Source of the DNA: Candidatus Nanopelagicales bacterium | GTDB taxonomy: Bacteria > Actinomycetota > Actinomycetes > Nanopelagicales > Nanopelagicaceae | NCBI GenBank assembly: GCA_030830475.1 | Contig: JAURMX010000035.1 | Coordinates: forward strand, 1 to 64,000 | Direction: 5' to 3' | Length of the DNA: 64,000 nt | Shown here: one piece after another, positions 47,859 to 56,373 of the stretch | Layout of the letters: every line of letters starts with the position of its first letter | Numbering within the stretch: position 1 is the first letter of the stretch | Notes under the pieces: generated by a model | The model's database searches: none | Told to the model about the DNA's origin: nothing | The model's input: the letters and a program-made list of their open reading frames with translations, nothing else | Made by a program: the position numbers and the translations under genes

Positions 47859-47931
47859 GCCTCGGTACTCCAACGGTAGAGAGGGCAGTCTCAAACACTG
47901 CATAGTGTCGGTTCAAATCCGACTCGAGGCA
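47859..47931 (+). tRNA. Atypical class-I tRNA with CAA (leucine) anticodon
   Basis: A 73-base cloverleaf: acceptor GCCTCGG/TCGAGGC (six Watson-Crick pairs and one G-T) with discriminator A, anticodon stem GCAGT/ACTGC with loop CTCAAAC and anticodon CAA (codon UUG, Leu), and T arm GTCGG/CCGAC with loop TTCAAAT. The variable loop is only 5 bases (ATAGT), whereas bacterial leucine tRNAs are class II with a long variable arm. The D arm is poor: CTC/GAG gives three pairs with an enlarged loop that still holds GG. CCA is not fully encoded (A is followed by CAT). The next gene's ATG begins after one base. It may be a functional unusual tRNA or a tRNA-like leader element. Confidence 0.75.
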
Positions 47932-47932
47932 C

Positions 47933-48526
47933 ATGTCATCTGAAACTTCAGTTAAATATCGGATCTTGGTTGCTGAAGATGAAACCTTAATCCGCATGGA
48001 TCTATTTGAGATGCTTACCGAAGCCGGATATGAGGTAATTGCTCAGGCATCAAATGGTGAAGAGGCAATTAACTTAGCCAATCTTCATAAACCCGATTTA
48101 GCGATATTGGATGTCAAGATGCCGGTATTAGATGGAATCTCCGCCGCTGAAAAGATTATTTCAGTATCTCCAGTACTCATGCTCACGGCATTTAGTCAAA
48201 AAGATTTAGTAGATCGTGCTAGAGATGCCGGAGCCATGGCCTATGTTGTTAAGCCTTTTACAATCAATGACTTAACTCCGGCTATTGAAATCTCCATAAG
48301 TCGTCATCGCCAAATGAAATCCTTAGAGGCAGAGGTTGCAGATCTACACGACAGGTTAGAAACCCGAAAGGTAATTGATCGGGCTAAGGGAATATTGATG
48401 CAGGCCTTAAACCTCTCGGAGCCCGAGGCCTTTTCCTGGATTCAGAGGGCCGCAATGGACCGTCGAATCACAATGAAAGAGGTTGCCGAAGCAGTAATCA
48501 ATCCCAGTGCTGCGCTTGATAAATAA
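47933..48526 (+). CDS. pdtaR: ANTAR-domain response regulator (PdtaR-like)
   Basis: Two-domain regulator of 197 aa. The receiver domain (about 8-125) has the acidic pocket in LVAEDETLIRMDL, the phosphorylated Asp at D60 in LAILDVKMPVLDG, LMLTAFS and YVVKPF. A short coiled coil (HRQMKSLEAEVADLHDRLETRKV) leads into the ANTAR domain, RAKGILMQALNLSEPEAFSWIQRAAMDRRITMKEVAEAVI, which binds RNA and relieves transcription termination in known members. Mycobacterial PdtaR has the same layout and works with the kinase PdtaS, not present here. The ATG lies one base after the tRNA-like gene, with no room for a ribosome-binding site except inside the tRNA. Confidence 0.92.
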   Translation: MSSETSVKYRILVAEDETLIRMDLFEMLTEAGYEVIAQASNGEEAINLANLHKPDLAILDVKMPVLDGISAAEKIISVSPVLMLTAFSQKDLVDRARDAGAMAYVVKPFTINDLTPAIEISISRHRQMKSLEAEVADLHDRLETRKVIDRAKGILMQALNLSEPEAFSWIQRAAMDRRITMKEVAEAVINPSAALDK

Positions 48527-48667
48527 GCCTTGTTTTGAGAGATTGCATCTCAAATAACGAGAAAGTTATCTGTTTTCAGCATCTATTTCCTTGTGTCAAT
48601 TGTGACTCTGCCGTTAGCCTTCACCCCTCCCTGTCCCAGGGGGCATGATCATGAAGAAAGGTATTAC
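48527..48667 (+). other. livK upstream region with two hairpins and a palindrome
   Basis: The 141-base gap holds TTTGAGA/TCTCAAA with a 7-base loop just after the regulator stop. A 7-bp hairpin at 48627-48643 follows (CCCTG-TCC-CAGGG extended by a T-G and a C-G pair), then the palindrome CATGATCATG at 48644-48653. AAAGG precedes the livK ATG. No oligo-T run follows either hairpin, so neither is a standard terminator. The clear two-hexaloop fold that ANTAR proteins recognise was not found. Confidence 0.4.
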
Positions 48668-49816
48668 ATGAAAAAGCGTGGCCTAATTTCGGTTGCTGCA
48701 GCAGCCGCATTGGCAGCTGCTTCACTGGTTGCTTATGCACCAGCGTCAAATGCAGCCGCTAAGACAATCACCCTCGCATTTCAAGGTCCACTAACTGGAG
48801 AAGAAGCTCAGGTTGGTCAGGATGAGTTAGCTGGCATGCTCTATGCAGTCAAGCTATTTAATGCGAAGAACAAGGGTAAGTATGTAGTTAAGGTAGTTCG
48901 TGCAGATGACCAGGGCGATCCTGCTCAAGCTGCAAAGGTAGCTCCTGGTATTGCTTCCAATAAGAAAGTTATTGGTCTAGTAGGAGCGGCTTACTCAGGT
49001 GCAACAATTGCATCTCTACCTTTCTACAAGCAGCGTAACCTTGCAATGGTTTCTCCTTCTGCAACACGTGTATCAATCACAGATCCTGCAGCCGGAGCAA
49101 TTGGTTTCCCTGTATTCCACCGTGTTGTTGTAACTGACAAGGTTCAGGGCCCATCTCTATTCAAGCTTGCAACCAAGGGTGTTTCATCACCTAAGGTATT
49201 CGTAGTTGATGATCAATCAGCTTACGGTGTTGGCCTTGTTGATTACATGAAGCCAGGAATTCCTGCTGGACAATCAGCTGGTTTTGACTCCGTTTCAGAT
49301 AAGACCACAGACTGGTCTGCAACAATTGCAAAGGTTAAGACCGCTGGTGCAAACGTAGTTATTTACACCGGTTACTTCCCACAGGCTGCTGTGTTCTTCA
49401 AGCAGCTACGTGATAGCGGTTACACCGGAGTTCTAGCAGGTGGCGACGGAGTTCTAAGCCCAAGCTTTGTAACTTTGGCACCAGCTTCAGTTCTTGAGGG
49501 TGTACGTCTAACAGCAGGAACTGTTCCTCTTGCTGATATCTCAGATAAGTTGGAAGCAGATTTCCAGAAGAAGATGGGCAAGGCTTCAGGTGTTTATGCA
49601 GCTGAGTCAATCGATGCCACAAACATCTTCCTAAGCTGCGTTTCAAAGGGTGTTTCCACTCGCGCTGCAATGTTGAAATGCGTCAAGAAGTTCAAAGGTA
49701 AGTCCTTAACCGGAGCAAACCTAAGCTTCGATAAGAACGGCGACGTTGCTGGTGGCGTTATGAACGGCTTTGAAGTTAAGGCTGGAAAGATCGTATTCAC
49801 CGGTCCAGTAAAGTAA
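48668..49816 (+). CDS. livK: Branched-chain amino-acid-type ABC transporter substrate-binding protein
   Basis: Exported type I periplasmic-binding protein of 382 aa. The signal peptide MKKRGLISVAAAAALAAASL is followed by a likely AxA cleavage site (SNA-AAKT) and no lipobox cysteine. The mature domain ITLAFQGPLTGEEAQVGQDELAGM is a LivJ/LivK-family opening. The frame extends 25 codons upstream, but the ATG at 48668 starts the signal peptide and has AAAGG in front. Codon choice is more biased than in neighbours, and a strong hairpin follows the stop, both suggesting high expression. Ligands may be branched-chain or other amino acids, or amides. Confidence 0.9.
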   Translation: MKKRGLISVAAAAALAAASLVAYAPASNAAAKTITLAFQGPLTGEEAQVGQDELAGMLYAVKLFNAKNKGKYVVKVVRADDQGDPAQAAKVAPGIASNKKVIGLVGAAYSGATIASLPFYKQRNLAMVSPSATRVSITDPAAGAIGFPVFHRVVVTDKVQGPSLFKLATKGVSSPKVFVVDDQSAYGVGLVDYMKPGIPAGQSAGFDSVSDKTTDWSATIAKVKTAGANVVIYTGYFPQAAVFFKQLRDSGYTGVLAGGDGVLSPSFVTLAPASVLEGVRLTAGTVPLADISDKLEADFQKKMGKASGVYAAESIDATNIFLSCVSKGVSTRAAMLKCVKKFKGKSLTGANLSFDKNGDVAGGVMNGFEVKAGKIVFTGPVK

Positions 49817-49831
49817 TAAAGTAGCAAAGTT

Positions 49832-49865
49832 ATTTCGGCGGGTCTCGATTGGGGCCCGCCGAAAT
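49832..49865 (+). terminator. Strong hairpin between livK and livH
   Basis: An 11-bp perfect stem, ATTTCGGCGGG paired with CCCGCCGAAAT, encloses a 12-base loop. It is followed by CTCATTAATTTTT, a weak T-rich run. It may act as a partial terminator or as a 3' stabiliser, letting livK accumulate above the membrane components. Confidence 0.7.
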
Positions 49866-49911
49866 CTCATTAATTTTTACCTTCAAATGCAAAGAATAGG
49901 AAGTCGATAAA

Positions 49912-50862
49912 TTGTTTGGAAACTTTCTTGATCAATTCTGGTCTTTGACCTTCGGTGGTTTAAGCCTCGGATTCATCTACATTCTCATTGCTTTGGGTTA
50001 CACAATGGTTTACGGAGTTCTGCGCATGATCAACTTTGCGAACTCGGAAGTTTTCATGGTTGGCACCTTTGCCACGATCATCATTATTAGAGATGTATTT
50101 AAATTTACCCAGACCTCTGAGTACGCTACGGGTCCAAGATTGTGGTTGATACTTGGCACTGCGCTTATCGCTTCCATGCTAGTTTCAGGAATTCTTTCTG
50201 TACTAATCGAGCTTGTTGCATACCGTCGTCTGCGAAGAATGAACTCGGGAATTCTTGCCCCATTAATTTCTGCAATTGGCGTTTCTATGGTCTTGGCTGA
50301 GTCCATGCGCATTATGACCGATTCCCGTCCAGTAGCCAGCCCTCGCGCCATGGAGAAATCCTTCATTGGCAAGTTTTTTGATGCTGATATCCGCTTGGAT
50401 AACACCATTATCATCGTAGCTGCGATTATTTTGCTAGCAATCCTCATGGCATTTGTTAACAAGACCCGTCTTGGTAAAGCTATCCGAGCTGTCTCTATGA
50501 ACGGTAACGCAGCCAAATTGATGGGTATCAATATTGATGGCGTTGTATCAATAACTTTCTTGGTGGGTGGATTGATGACCGGTGCCGCTGGCTTTTTCTA
50601 TGTTTTGAAGTATGAAAACAGCAGTTTCAGCATTGGTTTTGAGCTAGGTATAGCTGCCTTCACCGCTGCAATCTTGGGCGGAATTGGAAACATCAAAGGT
50701 GCTTTCTATGGAGGTTTGGTCCTAGGCCTCCTTGAAACCTACGCTTCATTCTTCCTTGGTACCCAATGGAAGGCCGTTACGGTATTCGTGATTCTGGTTT
50801 TAGTTCTGTACACAAGACCGAATGGATTATTCGGTGAAGCTATGACGCAATCGAGGGCATAA
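49912..50862 (+). CDS. livH: Branched-chain amino-acid-type ABC transporter permease LivH
   Basis: Permease of 316 aa with about eight membrane helices. GLSLGFIYILIALGYTMVYGVLRMINFANSEVFMVG is the LivH-type opening and LGKAIRAVSMNGNAAKLMGINID is the EAA-type loop contacting the ATPases. The start is a TTG at 49912, with AGGAAG 8 bases upstream and no better in-frame start. The stop overlaps livM by TAATG. Confidence 0.94.
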   Translation: MFGNFLDQFWSLTFGGLSLGFIYILIALGYTMVYGVLRMINFANSEVFMVGTFATIIIIRDVFKFTQTSEYATGPRLWLILGTALIASMLVSGILSVLIELVAYRRLRRMNSGILAPLISAIGVSMVLAESMRIMTDSRPVASPRAMEKSFIGKFFDADIRLDNTIIIVAAIILLAILMAFVNKTRLGKAIRAVSMNGNAAKLMGINIDGVVSITFLVGGLMTGAAGFFYVLKYENSSFSIGFELGIAAFTAAILGGIGNIKGAFYGGLVLGLLETYASFFLGTQWKAVTVFVILVLVLYTRPNGLFGEAMTQSRA

Positions 50863-51878
50863 TGATAAATCTTCGAGATAAAGGCGCAGATATCTGGGAA
50901 CGTTCAAACCGTATTGAGCGCACCTTCATTGCATTGGGTTTCATTGCCTTAGCAGCCTCTTTGCCATTTTTCGGCGGAACATTCCTAAACACACCAATCG
51001 CTGATTATGAATCAGTTTTGGTTTATCCAATCGCAATGTTTGTACTGATGGCTATTGGCCTAAATATTGTTATTGGAAAGAGCGGATTGCTTGATTTGGG
51101 ATATGTAGCCTTTTTCGCCATTGGTGCTTACACAATGGGATTACTTGGAACTAGAACAAGTTTGAATACCTGGGAGATCTTGCCAATCGGAATTGCGATG
51201 GCGATGTTTTCTGGTGTCATTCTTGGAGTTCCCGCGTTAAAGCTACGTGGAGATTATCTGGCCATTATTACGCTTGGTTTTGGCGAAATCGTCCGCATAG
51301 TCGCACTCAATCTAGGAACGCTGGGTCGTTCGGAAGGTATTTTGAATATCCCAACCCCGCCATCAGTATTTGGTGTCGAGTACAGTTTTGATAGTCATCG
51401 CATCTACTACTGGACGCTTCTGATACTTATTCTTTTCGCAATCTGGATGGTACGCAGATTATCTGTCCGTCGCGCCGGAAGAGCGTGGGAGTCCATTAGA
51501 CAGGATGAAGATGCGGCGGAATTAATGGGTGTTCCAACCTTCAAATACAAGGTATGGGCATTCGTGCTGGGAGCCTCTGTCGGTGGAGCAGCTGGTGTGT
51601 TTTATGCATCAAAAACCCTATTTATCGCGCCAGATAATTTCACTCTTCAGATTTCTATCTTGATTCTGGCCTGCGTTGTTTTCGGCGGCATGGGAAATAT
51701 CTGGGGAGTAATTCTGGGAGCTGTTATTTTGGGTTATCTACCTGATCGCATCCGCTTCTTATCGGATGCCCGACTCTTGGTTTTTGGCTTAGTGCTGGTA
51801 ATCATGATGAACCTACGTCCTGATGGCTTGCTACCACGTAAAAAACGTGAGAAGCCACTTCCAAAGCAGGTGCAATAA
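50862..51878 (+). CDS. livM: Branched-chain amino-acid-type ABC transporter permease LivM
   Basis: Second permease, 338 aa, with around nine membrane helices. ILSx-type features include [50 protein letters not shown] and the ATPase-contact loop [26 protein letters not shown]. It pairs with LivH. Both its ends overlap neighbours by one base (TAATG), so livH, livM and livG are translated together. Confidence 0.94.
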   Translation: MINLRDKGADIWERSNRIERTFIALGFIALAASLPFFGGTFLNTPIADYESVLVYPIAMFVLMAIGLNIVIGKSGLLDLGYVAFFAIGAYTMGLLGTRTSLNTWEILPIGIAMAMFSGVILGVPALKLRGDYLAIITLGFGEIVRIVALNLGTLGRSEGILNIPTPPSVFGVEYSFDSHRIYYWTLLILILFAIWMVRRLSVRRAGRAWESIRQDEDAAELMGVPTFKYKVWAFVLGASVGGAAGVFYASKTLFIAPDNFTLQISILILACVVFGGMGNIWGVILGAVILGYLPDRIRFLSDARLLVFGLVLVIMMNLRPDGLLPRKKREKPLPKQVQ

Positions 51879-52654
51879 TGTCTAATTCCATAATCTCATT
51901 AAAGAATGTAACAATGAAGTTCGGTGGCGTTACCGCCCTGAACGATGTCACCTTTGATGTAAAGCAAGGTGAGATTTTGGGTTTAATCGGACCTAATGGT
52001 GCTGGAAAAACGACGGTGTTCAATGTGATCACTGGGGTTTATCAGATTACCTCCGGAGCTATCGATTTTGATGGCAAATCTCTATCTGGCACAAAGCGTT
52101 ACAAAATTACCAAGCGTGGCATCGCTAGAACTTTCCAGAACATCCGTTTGTGGGGAGATATGACAGCGCTGGAAAATGTTGTCACCGCAACCGATACCCA
52201 CAAGAAGTCAGGGTTGCTAAGCGGTTTGTTTGGAATGCCTATCTCTCGAAAAGAGGAGAAGCGAGACAAAGCCCGCGCTCAGGAACTTCTTGATTTCATA
52301 GGCATCGGAGAGTACGCCGATCGTTTGGCACGTAATCTGCCTTACGGAGTTCAGCGTCGACTGGAGATTGCAAGAGCGCTGGGTACAAATCCCAAACTAG
52401 TTCTACTTGATGAACCAGCTGCAGGTTTCAATCCATCAGAAAAGGTTGAATTAGCAGCGACCATACGTAAGATTCGCGATGCCGGTTATACAGTTTTGCT
52501 TATTGAGCATGACATGTCATTGGTTATGAAGGTTTCCGACCGAGTAGTGGTTCTGGATTTCGGCCAGAAGATCGCAGATGATGTACCAAACAAGGTTCAA
52601 AATGATCCACGAGTTATCGAAGCGTACTTAGGAGTGCCTGAAGATGCGTCTTGA
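51878..52654 (+). CDS. livG: Branched-chain amino-acid-type ABC transporter ATP-binding protein LivG
   Basis: ABC ATPase of 258 aa. Walker A is [17 protein letters not shown]-loop [10 protein letters not shown], the signature region is [15 protein letters not shown] (a divergent LSGGQ, as usual for LivG), Walker B is [16 protein letters not shown] and the switch His is in [10 protein letters not shown]. It powers uptake together with LivF. It overlaps livF by 11 bases. Confidence 0.95.
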   Translation: MSNSIISLKNVTMKFGGVTALNDVTFDVKQGEILGLIGPNGAGKTTVFNVITGVYQITSGAIDFDGKSLSGTKRYKITKRGIARTFQNIRLWGDMTALENVVTATDTHKKSGLLSGLFGMPISRKEEKRDKARAQELLDFIGIGEYADRLARNLPYGVQRRLEIARALGTNPKLVLLDEPAAGFNPSEKVELAATIRKIRDAGYTVLLIEHDMSLVMKVSDRVVVLDFGQKIADDVPNKVQNDPRVIEAYLGVPEDAS

Positions 52655-53372
52655 GATTAAGGATTTACGGGTTGCCTACGGCAAGATTGAGGCGCTTAAA
52701 GGGATTTCGATCACGGTTAATCAAGGTGAAATTGTCTCTCTTATTGGCGCTAATGGTGCTGGCAAGACCACGCTCCTGAAGACCATCTCCGGAATATTGA
52801 ATCCAACTTCAGGAAGCATTACCTATGATGGCGAGAGCATTCTGGGCCATAAAGCGCACCAGCGTGTACATCTGGGAATTTCTCAAGCACCAGAAGGCCG
52901 CGGAATTTTTCCTGGCCTGACAGTTCTGGAAAACCTTGAATTAGGTACTTATCACTTGAAATCAAAGAAGAGTGAGATGCAGGAAGACCTGGAAATGGTC
53001 TATGGACTTTTCCCGAGATTAAAAGAACGCATGACTCAGACTGGTGGAACACTTTCCGGTGGAGAGCAACAGATGTTGGCTATTGGTAGAGCGCTGATGG
53101 CCAAGCCAAAGGTTTTGTTGCTTGATGAACCATCTATGGGTCTTGCGCCTCAGATGATTGCCAACATATTCCGCATCATCACTCAAATTAATAAACTCGG
53201 CGTAACAATTCTTTTGGTTGAGCAGAACGCACAACAGGCGCTGTCTAGATCTGATCGGGCATATGTTCTTGAAACAGGTTCGATTACAAAAGAGGCTAAA
53301 GGTAAGGATCTACTAAATGATCCTCATGTTAAATCAGCTTACCTTGGTACTGGAGCTCACGAGCTCGATTAA
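52644..53372 (+). CDS. livF: Branched-chain amino-acid-type ABC transporter ATP-binding protein LivF
   Basis: Second ABC ATPase, 242 aa. Walker A GANGAGKTTLLKTISG, the LivF-type QAPEGRGIFPGLTVLENLELG, signature LSGGEQQMLAIGRAL, Walker B KVLLLDEPSMGLAP and LLVEQNAQQAL are present. It ends the liv operon. Its TAA ends exactly where the stop codon of the convergent thioesterase begins, so there is no intergenic terminator. Confidence 0.95.
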   Translation: MRLEIKDLRVAYGKIEALKGISITVNQGEIVSLIGANGAGKTTLLKTISGILNPTSGSITYDGESILGHKAHQRVHLGISQAPEGRGIFPGLTVLENLELGTYHLKSKKSEMQEDLEMVYGLFPRLKERMTQTGGTLSGGEQQMLAIGRALMAKPKVLLLDEPSMGLAPQMIANIFRIITQINKLGVTILLVEQNAQQALSRSDRAYVLETGSITKEAKGKDLLNDPHVKSAYLGTGAHELD

Positions 53373-53777
53373 TCAACGCTCTGCGAGAATTAAACAGGTG
53401 ATTCTTGCGGTGCAGGTTTTCTCACCTTTGTCATTCGTGATTTCAACGTTATAGGTGCAAAGGGTTTTGCCCAATGTAACTGCGGTCGCAACTCCGGTTA
53501 CAACTCCTGAGGTTGCAGATTTATGATGACTGGCGTTGATCTCAATACCGACAATTCTTCTCGAGGGTCCAGCATGTAAGTGAGTGCCAACGGATCCCAG
53601 ACTTTCAGCCAACACCACATTGGCACCTCCATGTAACAATCCAAAGGGCTGGGTATTTCCCTCGACCGGCATGGTTGCGACGAGACGCTCGGGAGAGGCT
53701 TCGATGATTTCAATTCCCATTTTCTTGTCTAAGTCGCCTCGGCCACGTTCATTAAGAATCTGCATGAAGTCTGTCAT
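53373..53777 (-). CDS. PaaI-type hotdog-fold thioesterase
   Basis: Small cytoplasmic protein of 134 aa with the 4HBT hotdog fold. The core helix carries PFGLLHGGANVVLAESLGSVG, the HGG motif of PaaI/YbgC-like acyl-CoA thioesterases, followed by VGIEINASHHKSATSGVVTG. The substrate cannot be read from sequence; small or aromatic acyl-CoA is typical. The ATG at 53777 is favoured over a GTG at 53795 because TAGAAT lies 7 bases upstream, a leaderless layout. It is divergent from polA and convergent with livF. Confidence 0.85.
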   Translation of the reverse strand: MTDFMQILNERGRGDLDKKMGIEIIEASPERLVATMPVEGNTQPFGLLHGGANVVLAESLGSVGTHLHAGPSRRIVGIEINASHHKSATSGVVTGVATAVTLGKTLCTYNVEITNDKGEKTCTARITCLILAER

Positions 53778-53784
53778 GCGGGTA

Positions 53785-53790
53785 ATTCTA
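53785..53790 (-). promoter_or_regulatory. Leaderless -10 element of the thioesterase gene
   Basis: The minus strand reads TAGAAT here, 7 bases before the ATG at 53777. It lies 12 bases from the oppositely oriented polA -10. Confidence 0.5.
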
Positions 53791-53802
53791 GGCACGAATC
53801 TC

Positions 53803-53808
53803 TAGGAT
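53803..53808 (+). promoter_or_regulatory. Leaderless -10 element of polA
   Basis: TAGGAT ends 6 bases before the polA GTG. The two divergent promoters share the same 38-base gap between start codons. Confidence 0.5.
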
Positions 53809-53814
53809 TTACGG

Positions 53815-56373
53815 GTGAAGAAGGCAAAGTTGCTACTGCTAGATGGCCACTCTCTGGCCTATAGGGCTTTTTACGCCCTGCCGGTTGAAAACTTCGCCAC
53901 ATCAACCGGGCAACATACCAATGCTATTTATGGCTTCGCCTCAATGATCATTAACTTAATTAGAGATGAAAAACCCACTCATATAGCCACTGCTTTTGAT
54001 GTCTCACGGAAAACCTTTCGGACTGAGAAATTTCCTGAATACAAAGCAAATCGCGCCAGCACCCCTGATGAATTCCGTTCTCAAATATCTTTCATAAATG
54101 AACTTCTGGATGCTTTTCAGATCCCACATTTCGAATTAGAGGGCTACGAGGCTGATGACATCATTGCAACATTTGTAGATAAATTCTCCGTTGATGCGGA
54201 GATCTTGATTTGTACTGGTGACAGGGACTCCTTCCAATTAGTAAAGAAGGATGTAACGGTTCTATATCCCAAAAAAGGTGTAACGGAGTTAGCTCGCATG
54301 ACGCCAGAGGCCGTGGTTGAGAAATATGGATTGACTCCGCTTCAGTACCCGGATTTCGCAGCGCTGCGTGGTGACCCAAGTGACAATCTTCCATCAATCC
54401 CTGGGGTCGGGGAGAAGACCGCTACTAAATGGATTCAGGAGTTTGGCTCTCTTAAAGAGTTGATTGCCAAAGTAGATGAAGTTCCTGGAAAAGCGGGAGT
54501 GGCGCTTCGTACTGCACTGCCATCTGTAATAACAAATCGCGAGCTAACTCAACTTCGCCACGATCTGCCTTTGGCGATTTCACTTAATGAACTGGAGTGG
54601 AGTGGAATTGATAAAGCGCACACCACTAAATTATTTGATCAATTAGAGATTAAGGCTTTGAAGGATCGAATTAAGTCTCTTTACGCATCTGCAGAAACTG
54701 TTGAAGTTCCAACACAGAATGTTGTCGTCAAAGAAGTTGGAGCAAAGGAGTTTTTGACGGCCCTAAAAGCCGCAAATCAAGTAGTGCCGGCCAGGTTTTC
54801 TCAAATCTTAATTTCAGCCTCCTTTGCCGAAGACACAGTTTTAGTTACCCAAATCGAAGAGGTCGCAGATTCGGTAAATGCTTTTAGTAGTTGGATGGTG
54901 CACGGAGCAAAAGAGCTCATCCGTAAAGGAGTCTTATCCCAAGTTGCAATTGATACTGAAGTTGCTGCCTATCTGCTCAATCCCGGAGCTAGGGATTTAG
55001 ATCTTGAGTCGGTCTTGCGCAGATATATTGGTGTGGAGTTAGCGGATGTGCAGAGTGATTTGTTTTCGGAAGGCTGGAATCCAGAGGCACCGGCTTACAT
55101 GCAACAACTTTGGAAAGTGCTTACTGCCGAGCTAGAAAAACACAATGCCTTGCAGCTTTATCAAGATCTCGAGATTCCGACTATGCATGCGCTGGCTCAG
55201 ATGGAGGCGGTTGGTATCGGAGTGGATACGACCGCGTTAAAGATGCTTCATGAATTCTTTGAAAAAGAGGAGAGGGGTTCGATCGCTACGGCCTATCAGT
55301 CGGTAGGCCACGAGTTTAACGTCGCTTCACCAAAGCAGTTGCAGACAGTTCTGTTTGAGGAGTTGAAGCTGCCAAAAACAAAGAGAATAAAAACTGGATT
55401 TAGCACCGATGCTGAATCACTGGAGTGGCTATACGAAACCACTAATCATCCAGTTTTGCAGGCGCTACTTAGAGTCCGTGAAGTAGGAAAGTTGCGTACA
55501 ACGATAGAAGGTTTGCTGTCGGCGATAGATAGTGATCAACGGATTCATAGCACTTTCCAGCAGACTACGACCGCAACAGGTCGACTATCCTCAACGGATC
55601 CCAATCTGCAAAACATCCCGGTGCGGACCGAAGAGGGACGCAAGATTAGAGATTGTTTTGTCGCTCAAAAACCTTTTGTCGATCTTCTAACCGCTGATTA
55701 CAGCCAAATTGAGATGCGAATAATGGCGCATCTATCGGATGACAAAGAGCTGTTAGAAGCGTTTCGCACGGGGGAGGATCTTCACTCAACAGTTGCATCT
55801 CAGGTGTTCGATGTAAAGGTTTCTGATGTTGATGCTGATATGCGTCGTCAGATCAAGGCTATGTCCTATGGATTGGCTTACGGATTGTCCTCATTTGGAC
55901 TGGCGCAGCAGCTAGACATATCACCGGGCGATGCGAGTACATTGATGGCAAAGTACTTTGAAAGATTTGGCGGAATTCAGGATTACTTGAAACAGGTTGT
56001 GGTTAAAGCTCGAGAATTGGGATATACCGAAACTATTTTGGGTAGACGACGCTATCTTCCAGATTTGAATCATGAAAATCGCCAACGTCGAGAGATTGCA
56101 GAACGCATGGCTTTGAATGCGCCAATTCAAGGTTCAGCAGCGGACATAATTAAGGTAGCGATGTTGAACGTTGAACATGCGATTAATCAGCAAGGATTGA
56201 AATCCCGTCTTCTGCTTCAGGTGCATGATGAGTTGATATTTGAGGTAGCTGAAGGGGAGCACCAAACCATGGAGCAGTTGGTGCGCCGCGAAATGGGTAA
56301 TGCATACCCGCTCAAAGCGCCGCTAGATGTAAATGTCGGGTTTGGTAAGAGCTGGGATCTAGCCGCCCACTGA
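53815..56373 (+). CDS. polA: DNA polymerase I
   Basis: Repair and gap-filling polymerase of 852 aa. The N-terminal 5'-nuclease domain (1-300) has LLLDGHSLAYRAFYAL, EADDIIATF, CTGDRDSFQLV and GDPSDNLPSIPGVGEKTA. The middle domain is the degenerate 3'-5' exonuclease region lacking the full catalytic acidic set, as is common in Actinobacteria. The polymerase domain has motif A in TADYSQIEMRIMAHLS, motif B in RRQIKAMSYGLAYGLSSFGLA and motif C in LLLQVHDELIFEV. It starts at a GTG with a leaderless promoter. 156 bases without a gene follow, holding small hairpins (for example CCTGA/TCAGG) and the rpsA leader. Confidence 0.97.
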   Translation: MKKAKLLLLDGHSLAYRAFYALPVENFATSTGQHTNAIYGFASMIINLIRDEKPTHIATAFDVSRKTFRTEKFPEYKANRASTPDEFRSQISFINELLDAFQIPHFELEGYEADDIIATFVDKFSVDAEILICTGDRDSFQLVKKDVTVLYPKKGVTELARMTPEAVVEKYGLTPLQYPDFAALRGDPSDNLPSIPGVGEKTATKWIQEFGSLKELIAKVDEVPGKAGVALRTALPSVITNRELTQLRHDLPLAISLNELEWSGIDKAHTTKLFDQLEIKALKDRIKSLYASAETVEVPTQNVVVKEVGAKEFLTALKAANQVVPARFSQILISASFAEDTVLVTQIEEVADSVNAFSSWMVHGAKELIRKGVLSQVAIDTEVAAYLLNPGARDLDLESVLRRYIGVELADVQSDLFSEGWNPEAPAYMQQLWKVLTAELEKHNALQLYQDLEIPTMHALAQMEAVGIGVDTTALKMLHEFFEKEERGSIATAYQSVGHEFNVASPKQLQTVLFEELKLPKTKRIKTGFSTDAESLEWLYETTNHPVLQALLRVREVGKLRTTIEGLLSAIDSDQRIHSTFQQTTTATGRLSSTDPNLQNIPVRTEEGRKIRDCFVAQKPFVDLLTADYSQIEMRIMAHLSDDKELLEAFRTGEDLHSTVASQVFDVKVSDVDADMRRQIKAMSYGLAYGLSSFGLAQQLDISPGDASTLMAKYFERFGGIQDYLKQVVVKARELGYTETILGRRRYLPDLNHENRQRREIAERMALNAPIQGSAADIIKVAMLNVEHAINQQGLKSRLLLQVHDELIFEVAEGEHQTMEQLVRREMGNAYPLKAPLDVNVGFGKSWDLAAH

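Noticed and set aside
48593-48667. Upstream start of livK at 48593
   Set aside because: It would put 25 non-signal residues ahead of a clear signal peptide. The ATG at 48668 has AAAGG and begins with MKKR.
48527-48667. ANTAR-type double hexaloop terminator upstream of livK
   Set aside because: I looked for paired 6-base loops with A at position 1 and G at 4. The loops here are 7 and 3 bases and no T run follows.
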